A DNA stretch of 11,049 nt from Phoronis ovalis (lineage: Eukaryota; Phoronida; Phoronidae), in contig JAOXYB010056946.1 in the NCBI GenBank assembly GCA_028565635.1, positions 1 to 11,049 of the forward strand, read 5' to 3'. Made by a program: the position numbers and the translations under genes. The notes beneath the pieces are model-generated. The model was not told the DNA's origin and ran no database searches. It was given only the letters and a program-made list of their open reading frames with translations. Position 1 is the stretch's first letter; the number at the start of each line of letters is the position of its first letter. Below are positions 1-8,800 of the stretch, one piece after another.

Positions 1-21
1 CTGATGATAAGTTATCATCAG
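1..21. repeat. Perfect 10-bp inverted repeat with 1-nt centre
   Basis: CTGATGATAA, then G, then TTATCATCAG: the arms are exact reverse complements. Because it begins at the first base of the window, the palindrome may extend further left. It could be a transposon end or a hairpin remnant. Confidence 0.7.
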
Positions 22-586
22 TTTGTACACACTGCTCACCATTATTGTTACAAGTGCTACTTGTATATAAAGATTACGTTATATTCTGTTGTTCTTTAAA
101 AGAAAATAAACGTATGCTGAAAACAAAAATAGTTGTTAAATTATATGTCCCTTCTCAAGAAGAACCAGCAGCAAATTGGTGGACAATTATCGAAGTGGTT
201 GATTTGGACTGTGATTTAAATAATTTCTGGCAGAAGAATTTCCGAAGTAAATGTACAGATTACTTTGCAGAAATGACAGAAAGATAGACAAAAAGCGAAA
301 CATGTTACTTTTATTGTCTATTATTAACCAGTACAATGACAATGAATGCCTCTTTAGTAATTCTAAGCTAACGTGATAAAACCTCCATTTCAATATTGAG
401 TAAAAAATATAAATTCAAAATAATTATACTGAAGGTTTAGGTAAAATCTACAAATAATTAAAAGCTGAATGTGCAGCTCTGGATGTAGACTGACATCAGT
501 CCCTCTTGGATAAAATTTGCGATTTTATTTCTTTAAATTAATTAGTCTTAACTATAATAATTTATGTTTAAATGTATAAAAAGGAG
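22..586. other. Non-coding AT-rich stretch with no recognisable gene
   Basis: An open frame at 45-287 (80 codons) and one on the minus strand at 187-393 are present. Neither shows a signal peptide, a known motif or a domain I recognise. I see no RNA gene here. The region is best treated as intergenic. Confidence 0.6.
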
Positions 587-775
587 CGCAGAGTGTCATG
601 GAAAAAGAGTCCCTGAATGCACCAGATTGCAGGAAAACGCACCAAATATTCAAAATCTTCAGGGGGCATGCCCCTGGACCCCCCTAGTTTCGCTTAGAGC
701 CCTGCCGGCGCTAGCCTTCAAATGCCCTTTTCCCACGCCCCCCCTTCAGGAAAATCATGGATCCGCCACTGGTAT
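587..775 (+). repeat. GC-rich dispersed-repeat fragment (non-autonomous transposon-like), copy A
   Basis: This island differs sharply in base composition from its AT-rich surroundings. It contains an exact 12-bp palindrome (GGGGCATGCCCC, about 664-675), long C runs, and ends near GGATCCGCCACTG. A 41-bp stretch at 597-637 recurs, diverged and inverted, at 2052-2094, which shows it is a repeated sequence. Similar GC-rich units are, to my recollection, common in marine invertebrate genomes. No transposase frame is visible, and the 564-782 open frame is incidental to the repeat. The boundaries are approximate. Confidence 0.6.
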
Positions 776-1468
776 ATATTAAAATTATAACAATATGGTT
801 AACTTAGCATGCAATAATTTACTGGTATTTAACACTTACTTTTTATGTTAAAGCTGACATAATTTTAGTACTGTTCAGACAAGTTTTAACTATTTATTAA
901 CTTTCTTGCTGAAACATGCATCTTTCTTTACTATCAAAGTTGGTATGAACATGATTTTATTTATATTTCCTTTATCTTGTGACGCATTTTTAAGTATATG
1001 TTTTAACATTTATATTATTTCTTTACGGTAATTTACTATGATTAATTTGCTTCTTAAAGGTTTATTTGGTGTGCGTATTCAACAAAATGTTAGCATATCC
1101 CGAAATACCGTGTTTTTTTCCGTTTAATTACAATATTTCCGCACCCAGTGTATGTTGCGAATAGCTTGTTTATGTTCTATTACAAAGAGGAAAATAATGA
1201 GCACCATCACCACAGTATGTTGATAATTAATTACAAGGGAAATAACTAAATATATGATAACTACTTACGTCACGTATCTGTACTAATACTTAAACGTTAA
1301 CCCTGCCCAACTCCTAGATGGCATAAGGTCACAATCGATGTAACCTCAGTGGTGGCCCGTGCAGCAAGTAGTGCGTCAACCTTAAATTTATGATTTTTTC
1401 TTTTTTTCCTCCTTGGCGTTGGCTTTTTTGTTATCTACAAATTTTGTCAGTGGTTAGGTTGCATTTTT
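776..1468. other. Non-coding stretch, nothing recognised
   Basis: This stretch is AT-rich with short homopolymer runs (for example T-rich at about 1394-1408) and no open frame of note. No tRNA-like or other RNA gene structure was recognised by eye. Confidence 0.6.
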
Positions 1469-1551
1469 CTGGGAGTAGTCTACATAGTGGAATAGCAAAA
1501 CATTTTGGTGGTCATGCCTACACGAAAAATTAACTGGGAGTAGTATACATA
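1469..1551. repeat. Direct repeat of 18 bp, period 65 bp
   Basis: CTGGGAGTAGTCTACATA at 1469-1486 recurs at 1534-1551 with a single mismatch (C to A). It may be a remnant of a tandem duplication or of repeat boundaries. The sequence between is AT-rich and unrecognised. Confidence 0.6.
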
Positions 1552-1828
1552 ATTAATAGGTAATTTTCTTCGTGCAATGTTTGGGAAATTTTTATAATGA
1601 TTTAAGTTACATGAAATTACCACAGAAGTGGATGGGAAAATCAGTTGTGTCCTTATACCAGATATAATAGTCAGTAAGCCTACAAAGAGAAAGTTAGCTG
1701 AATGGCGGGTAGGATTTGTTTAGAAATATACTACTAGCATATGTTACATGTTAGGTTACATGAATCGGGTTTCCACGAAACTAAAATAGCTGAAAATTGA
1801 AAAATTTATTAATGATATAATGACAATT

Positions 1829-2010
1829 AAGTTCCCTTTTCCTTATTCGATTTTGAGCCGAGTGTGGAAATAGGAACCATTTCCGTTTTCCCTATTCGAT
1901 TTTGTGTCGATTAAGGAAAAGGAACTATTTTCTTAATCATTTTGGATATGATAAAAGAAAATTAAAAGAAACCACTTCCTTTGATCTGAAAAAGAAGGAA
2001 AGGAACTATT
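1829..2010. repeat. Hairpin-forming repeat cluster (two 49-bp tandem units plus inverted arms)
   Basis: Two imperfect tandem units start at 1831 and 1880, 49 bp apart; both carry TATTCGATTTTG and end near GGAAC. The left edge at 1829-1849 (AGTTCCCTTTTCCTTATTCG) is nearly the reverse complement of the right edge at 1908-1926 (CGATTAAGGAAAAGGAACT), so the block can fold into a long stem. A third right-arm copy, AAGGAAAGGAACTATT, lies at 1995-2010. This fits a MITE-like or foldback element remnant. Confidence 0.6.
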
Positions 2011-2051
2011 AGGCTACCTTTTTCATGACTTTTAAAAAATATTTTATGAAA

Positions 2052-2094
2052 TTTTCCTGCAATCTGGTACACTCTGGGACTCTGTTTTGCCATG
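2052..2094 (-). repeat. Diverged inverted copy B of the repeat at 597-637
   Basis: Read on the minus strand, this stretch gives CATGG, AGAGTCCC and ACCAGATTGCAGGAAAA in the same order as copy A. The last 17 bases are identical, with about five differences overall including two single-base gaps. Weaker similarity extends a little on both sides. Copy A is the better-preserved, longer copy. Confidence 0.65.
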
Positions 2095-2580
2095 GCACAC
2101 CTTCAAACTTCTTCTATTTACAAATTGCACCTTTTTTAAATAAATCAAAGTTCACTGTTATATTTCTCTTCGTTTTGCTAAAACCAAATAATTCTTTGAT
2201 TCACACGATACATCTAGAACGTGTTTTCGCAGGGTTGGCTATTAACATTTCATCTTCAGTCTCCGAATAACTAAAATTACTAGCTATGTCAGCTACAACT
2301 ACAGCTTCATCACTAGCATTTTAATCTGAACTGACATTTATATTTTTTGTATCTTCTTAAAGTCATGATTTAGGAATAGTTACAATGTTTCCGACAATTG
2401 GCCCTCGAAAAGCTATGCAATTGTATGTACGTGCTCACTACATAATTGCCCTCATGCATCCAAAAACCATTATTGTATTCTTTCGTTATCTGTAAAATAT
2501 ATGAAAACTTAATTTGCCTTTGAGTACAACGCATTTTTTAGTTCTGCAACCTGAATAAAATATATTAAACTAATCCGAAA
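2095..2580. other. Non-coding stretch upstream of the CUB-like frame
   Basis: An open frame at 2025-2270 overlaps copy B and has no recognisable domain. On the minus strand, 2320 to 2201 reads as a short acidic stretch before a stop, which could be a transposon-derived fragment but is too short to call. Nothing else is seen. Confidence 0.5.
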
Positions 2581-2826
2581 ATGAAACGAATTACAAGAAT
2601 TTATTTCATATCCCTAGCTTATGTAACCATTAGTTTAATAGTGTTTACAAAGGCAAATCAATATGACCACTGGACGTATAATATCCTTAGGGTTTGGAAA
2701 GTTTACTTTCAGATCAAAGTGTCAAATAGAGGTCAATACTTCACATTTGAGTTAAGCAAAGGTCATTTAGAGAGCAAAATGTGCTTGTTTAGAAAAAAAA
2801 TGATACAATCAAGTAAAATGATATGA
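2581..2826 (+). pseudogene. Possible duplicated or alternative 5' end of the receptor: signal peptide plus half a CUB domain (81 codons)
   Basis: The ATG at 2581 has A at -3 and an in-frame stop just upstream (2566-2568). The peptide starts MKR, has a hydrophobic stretch at residues 7-22 and a plausible signal cleavage after TKA (residue 25). It then shows a CUB-like first half: W39-K-V, alternating hydrophobics GQYFTFEL at 51-58, and C68 followed by LFRKK. The main receptor, 508 bp downstream, has the same layout: signal peptide, W43-R-V, then C72 and a basic run. The Trp-to-Cys spacing is 29 in both. The frame stops at 2824-2826, and I found no clear continuation of the domain. It could be a remnant of a tandem duplicate, an alternative first exon, a small secreted protein, or chance. 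Sequence identity is low, so this is a suggestion only. Confidence 0.3.
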
Positions 2827-3088
2827 TTTTGATGTCTTGACCAGCCTGTTTACTGTACTTTCAAATTTGAAAATTCATCATTTCAAAACATTGTTTTGTT
2901 GATCTATATTTAACATTATATTTAACATATTTCTAGATCGTCACAGGAGGCAATCATCACCGTTTTTTTTAAAAATTAGTTCCTAAACTAGCCAGCCGGG
3001 TAAATCTAACAGACAGTGTAGTAGCTAATATTTGACGCAACGTGAATAATATTTCCATCAAAAAGATTTAAAGAAGTTACAACCAACC
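2827..3088 (+). other. 5' flank / possible 5' UTR of the receptor gene
   Basis: The stretch precedes the start codon and ends CCAACC|ATG with A at -3. An in-frame stop at 3047-3049 closes the frame upstream. A T-rich run ending TTTCTAG at about 2930-2936 could serve as a splice acceptor for an untranslated first exon. No convincing TATA box or initiator was identified. Confidence 0.4.
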
Positions 3089-5854
3089 ATGAAATATTGC
3101 CACATTAACATGGTATTTGGACTTGTGTATGTCATATCAATGTCGTATTCAGATGTACTTGCTGAAGGTCAAATTCATTTCACTGCAGAAGATGAGTTTG
3201 CAATAAACCGGTCCTGGCGTGTGAACATTTCAGACAACCATATTGGAATAAAAATATTTTTATGGGACCTCGATATTCCTTATTCACAGAACTGTACGGA
3301 ATGTTATCTGCGGCTTAAAAAGAAATCTGGCCTGCCACTGTCAGTTCCTCTATGCAATGCATACAAAGCCATTGCAACACCAGGCACGTTAACGCCTGGC
3401 ACATGGATTACATATGACGACATTATCTTAGACTATTTCTGCCAGAAAGACGTCACTGACTCCCAAGAGGATAAGCCGAGTTTTTTGTTATCTTATGTGA
3501 ATCTAGTGAAAAGCAACTATACATGTGAACCAGTCTTGTGGGATGAAGACTCAAAACAATGGCAGTTTAGTGCTAGCTTTCATACTCGAGGTGACTATCC
3601 AATTACCTGTTCATGGGAAATCCAAGCTAAATCAATGAATAGTTCACTGGCAATGTCTTTTCCCTACTTTAATTTAATACCAACCAATAACTGCCAATAT
3701 GATTATTTAGAAATTGATGAAACTACTGATAGCTCAGAAAACGCAAAGAGAATTTGTGATATCGACAGACGTTTTCCTAAAAATATTCTGTCTAAAGCCT
3801 CAGCTATAAACGTTACATTATACGTTTCAACTGACATCGGGTCAAGAAATAAACCTGATCAAAACGTAAATGCTATTGATAGATACATCAACGATTTACG
3901 TACCAAGCACGGATTGTTTGCACGTGTTAAAGAAATTTCTCGTGACACAGTACGAAAAGTTGAGGGTGTAATGTCTTTGACTGGAATGAAAGGACGTATC
4001 GTTTGTAACAGTGACACGAATCCTTCATTTATTTTTCACAATTTTCTTAAGTCATACATCTGGGAAATACGGGTTCGTCCAGGATTGCAAATAAATGTAA
4101 AAATATCATGGAACACACACAAGGGTAATGTGATGGAAAATTCGACATATACCAGTATTTCTTTTTTAGACAGAATAAGTCAATATCGTACTTCCATCAA
4201 ACTTACAAATCATAATACCCTATTACGAACATTTAATAATTTTCATTTGGAAATTATGGTTAACATTTCCCAAAGCCTGAAAGGATTCCATCTTGAAATA
4301 GTTTATTCTTCAACACAATATGCACTAAAAGATGTATACAAATATGTTTTGGTAAACTCAAGGATAGTTCCCATGACATTCACGTCATACCAGACTCAGA
4401 CAATCAGAGATCCCTTGGGGGTACCTCCAAAAGTTTGGAAAGTAAGAGCATACAACTCAAATCATTATTTACGTCTTGAAGTAACTCGAGTACCACGCGC
4501 ATTATCATCGAGCTGTTATGAATCTGGTTTTTACATTTATGATGGCTACGATATTAAAATAGCAAAGTCATACGGCCCGTTTTGTAATACGGATTTTCCA
4601 CTGTCCCATTTCATAAGTTCTGGTAGCCAGCTAGTTATCGTGTTTTATGATGGAGATAGTTCTAGAATAAATAATATTGAGTTTAACGTTATGGAGTACC
4701 TTTGCAAAGGTGTTACAATGAACGAGAATTTGCCTAGGCACAGTATTACTGGACCTACTTGCTATAGCATACATTATCTATCGCCTTTATATACATCTAC
4801 GTACGTAAGTTACTTACCTGAGGCGACATTTAAAGTTGACTCCTTGTATGATTTCCTTGCAGAAATGACAATTTCATATGAATATAGATGTTTTAACACT
4901 ACTGGCATAAGATGTAAGCAATTTTTATTATTTGACAAATCTATCCATGAAGTGACTTGTCAAAGTGCTATGCACAAAAACTCATGGCAGTTAACAGCAG
5001 GTCGAACGTTTTCTCTGCAATTTAAGTCAACATGTTCATTATCGCCTGTAAGCATAACAGCAGAGCTTATACTTGGCTATTCTGCAAGTTTGGATTGTGC
5101 CCCGATTGGGTTTTGTGCAACTTGGTCTACGCCAACATTTTCGGAACTCTCTAATTTTTGGGATAACTGTACATACATTTATGCCTTAAGAGTAGAAGAA
5201 CACACAAGTGTCGGAGTATTTGTTTATGCTGTGTTCTATATCCAAATAGCTGCAGAATGCGGTCTACTCAAAACACCTCTGCAGTTAACTGAAAAATATT
5301 TATTACGTGCTAATAAGCGAAAAGGAGTTGACTTCCAACACTATATTTTACAAGTTCATATCGGATATTATGATAAAGATGACGTTATCATTGAGGAAAC
5401 CATTGGTTTGACAAATTATCGTCATGATAGTAATTTGCATCTTATTTGTGATCATATTAATAGTGGCAGGCATGTTTCAGAGAATACATACCTTTATCCA
5501 ACTTTATCGGATAATGTTACAATTGCATTTTTAAAACAAGTTGATATTCAGGTTGAATTTCAACTTGAGCAGTTGTATAATCCAGTGGAAAATAATTCTC
5601 TTTGTCGTCATTTAATAGATTATTATTTTTTTAATGGCTACTGCTACAAACATGTCAGTACAGATTCCAATACAGTTTCCACATGGAACAAGGCAGAAAG
5701 GCAATGTAAACAAGAGGGTGGTCATCTCGTTAGTATTTTATCCGGCGAAGAGGAAACATTTGTATTAGACATGCTAGGTACCCACTGGATGGATACATTC
5801 TACAAGGGCAAACGTATTTCTTTTACAGTAGTTATTGGATTGAAGGAATACCAG
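3089..5854 (+). CDS. Coding exon 1: signal peptide, CUB/CUB-like array, first half of CTLD1 (residues 1-922)
   Basis: The N-terminus has a hydrophobic stretch around residues 9-24 and a likely signal-peptidase site after VLA (about residue 25). The clearest CUB is at about 146-285: C146-C174 and C202-C223 have the spacing of the two canonical CUB disulfides, with a CSW motif at 174 and CQYDYLEID at 202. A second good CUB lies at about 430-540 (VWKV at 448, C476, YIYDGYD at 482, C499, SGSQLVIVFYD at 511). CUB-like but weaker stretches are 27-143, 290-410, 558-665 and 670-830. At least ten NxS/T sequons fit an extracellular, glycosylated protein. The exon ends inside CTLD1, right after VVIGLKEYQ, which occupies the WIGL position. 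The donor is CAG|GTTAGT at 5855, phase 0. Reading on into the intron adds only 11 residues before a stop at 5888-5890, which is not the expected CTLD continuation. Confidence 0.88.
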
Positions 5855-8800
5855 GTTAGTAGTTCAAATGCTCCAATATCAATTGAATAAATTCACATAT
5901 TTTAATAGCTGAATTTAAACATACGACATAAATCCATGTACACTGTATGTTTGACATGTTTAACGTACTAGACACAAAACGAACAGCAGGAAGAAACACC
6001 ATAAAGCAACATTCTTCAATTTGTCTGCAGAAACATGGAATAAACCTGAGAATCAAAGTACGTCCACGTAAAATTTACTGAGTACTTTGAAATGCACCTG
6101 GCGCTCTTTCCCCCTAATATAATCAATACAAGTAACCTCCGAAAAGACGACCAATGGGAAACTGGGGTTACTATCTACTTAGCTAATCAAAATGTACGGA
6201 GTACATTTTAATATATTTCTGTTGATAAGTACCTCTCAACTTTGACATTTAATTATGATATCAAATAATTACACAATGTTGTTTAAAAATTCAGCTTTTT
6301 AACTCACAAACATGGTTGGAATGCTTTTGCGGAAGTAAGGAATTTTACTTGATTTTTGATTTAACGGATAAGTTGAAGAAATCATGAACAGCCTACCAAA
6401 TTATTATGGGAAATGTCCTGAAACGTTAAACTTGCTTACAACTTTGTCAGTTACTTATTGTTTTTCAGAATGGAGAGCTGCGTTGGACAGATGGGCGTCC
6501 ATTAACATTCTCAAATTGGTATCGCGGTGAGCATAAAGAAGAAATATATACAGAACATTTAAATGAGATAATATTTGAAACTGATATCCAACCCATTAGA
6601 GATGCTGGCTCAAAATGTACAGCTATGATTGTAAGAAATCCGTTCATAGGTGGCAGATGGGCTATAATTCCCTGTGATCTTAAATTAAAAGATTCTTATT
6701 ACATTTGCAAAGTAAAACCCAAGGACAATTTCAACCCTGATGAACCTGAGTCTGTTGCCAATAAAACAAAAGTGCAGTCACTGCTCGGGCATTTACAATG
6801 TCCACCAAACTGGACGCATTATACAAATAAATGTTATCTTATGGTAACCAGTGAAGACCCTGGAGGTTTAACGTATCCTACTGCAACTCACCTGTGTAGT
6901 GTTGATGGTGGACGTATTGCTGTTGTATCTGATGCAAATTTAATTGAAGTGACAACTCTACTTCGCCTATGGAGACACTGGGCAGAGTATGGAACAGTTT
7001 TGATAGAAAAATCGCACGGTACATCAATCTGCCAAGAGTTGCGTGGCTTTTATTTTGGCGAAAGTAAGCTTCGGCCAAACTGTGAAGTTGTGCAATGGAG
7101 TATAGAACAAGTTGTTTGCAATAGTACATTGGGTCCATTAAACGTCCTATGCGAGACAGTGCTATCTGAGATAACATTGTACTGCTTCAGTCGCCAGTTT
7201 CAATGCTCTGACGGGAGTTGTATCAGTGACGCATGGGTTTGTGACTGCGAACAGGATTGTCCCGATGGGAAAGATGAAGAACACTGTGGTAACGACTGTG
7301 CAAGCACAATGTTCCGGTAAGTACTTATTAACACTAAAGTAAAGTCTATTACGGTTTTAAATATAGTTAGTGAAAAATGCCCATTACATTTTGTTCACAC
7401 AAAATAAATGTTTTCTGAAGCTTGGTATGTTTCAGATTCGTGTGTAAAATGCATGAAATTTAATATTCGTTGTATGACACCTCATAAACATTATATAGTA
7501 CATCTTACCTTAGGCTGAATAAATTCATCCGTTAGTGTTCCGGGAATTATTCAGACTGATCTTACCTGAAAATCCAGCGGATGTAAATTCGAGCTAACTA
7601 CGTTTCTAAGAAGTTATAATGTTACATTGAAATAAGTTTACAGATATAAATGCTCAGAAATTATATTAGTACTCATAATTTAATTAAAATATAATTTTGA
7701 ATTTATTTTGTAGTTGTGATAACGGTGACTATATACCTATGTCTAGATACTGCGACTTCGTGCCCGATTGCCAGGATAAATCAGATGAGATCCATTGTAT
7801 CTATCCAAATTGCACAGAGCATGAATTTCGATGTGGGAATGAAAAATGCATACTTTCCAATAAAACTTGTGACTTTGTAGTTGATTGCGTAGATTCAAAG
7901 GATGAGTCTGAGGAACACTGTAATTGGGAAAACACTTGTGAACAAAGGGGTGGCTTCCCGTGTTATAATGGTAAATGTCTACCGTTCAGTAAGGTAAACG
8001 ATCTTACGATAGATTGTTTAGGGAGATCGCAAGAAGATGAAAAATACTTAGAGTATTCAGGATTTGAGACTAAATGTGGGCGTGAAGAAAGTGCGCTGAA
8101 AAGTAGGTGCCACAATAGTAAGGCAATACCACATCATCCATCATGCTTTTGGAGACATCAGGCCTGCATTTTTGATGTAAATAAGCAGGGTAAAGTAAAA
8201 GGATGTGCAACTCTAGCCCATCTTCAAAACTGTGCAAATTTTACATGTCCTGGTAACTTCAAGTGTCCGAATAGTTACTGCATTCCGTTGCATCGGGTAT
8301 GCAATGGTGTTATGGATTGTCCAGAAAACGAAGACGAGGCGCACTGTCATGACTTTGGGTGTCCTGGCAATTTCCGATGTAAGGGCGAAAGTTGGTGTTT
8401 AGGTCAGAATAAAGTATGTGATGGACAGGTGGACTGCGACACATTTCAAGATGACGAAATGTTTTGTGAATTAGGCGCGCACTGTGCCCAAAACTGTGTT
8501 TGCAGAGGCTTCACTATAAACTGTACGGACGGTGGGTTGAGCAAGTTACCCATAAAGTCTGAATTCATGCGTACTATCCTGTTTGCTTACAATTCCTTGG
8601 ATCTTACAGAAGTAACATTTAAGACCCATTATTATGTTGGCTATTTAGATTTATCCTACAACGATATAGATTTTATCGTACCACATGTATTTAAAAACAT
8701 GTATAATTTGATGAAGCTTATACTGGTGGGTAATACCATTCGACAGTTAGACAACAGTCCCTTTCATAACCTGAGATTGAAGCTTTTAGATTTGAGGGAT

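Noticed and set aside
45-287. 80-codon open frame on the plus strand
   Set aside because: It has no signal peptide, domain or motif. Its 14-base match (TTGCAGAAATGACA) to receptor exon 1 near 4857 is within what chance allows in 11 kb of AT-rich DNA.
564-782. 72-codon open frame across the GC-rich island
   Set aside because: It lies within a dispersed repeat; the proline-rich peptide is a by-product of C-rich repeat sequence.
1262-1275. CRE-like ACGTCA in TTACGTCACGTA
   Set aside because: A single short match 1.8 kb from the start codon is expected by chance, with no other promoter elements nearby.
2025-2270. 81-codon open frame on the plus strand
   Set aside because: It overlaps the inverted repeat copy B and shows no recognisable domain.
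2201-2320. Minus-strand acidic 39-codon stretch possibly from a transposase N-terminus
   Set aside because: It is too short and is stopped on both sides. The acidic composition alone is not enough to call a transposon gene.
6625-6627. ATG as start of a separate lectin/LDLa gene
   Set aside because: It lies in the middle of CTLD1. The frame is open upstream to the acceptor at 6469 and completes the domain begun in exon 1.
6878-7177. 99-codon minus-strand open frame, and others opposite the exons (for example 9640-10008)
   Set aside because: They lie antisense to well-supported coding exons and have no domain of their own.
7697-7713. Possible independent start (TTG) for the 7TM-containing frame
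   Set aside because: These bases are the intron 2 acceptor tract. Splicing at 7713 continues LDLa2 exactly, and eukaryotic nuclear genes rarely use TTG.
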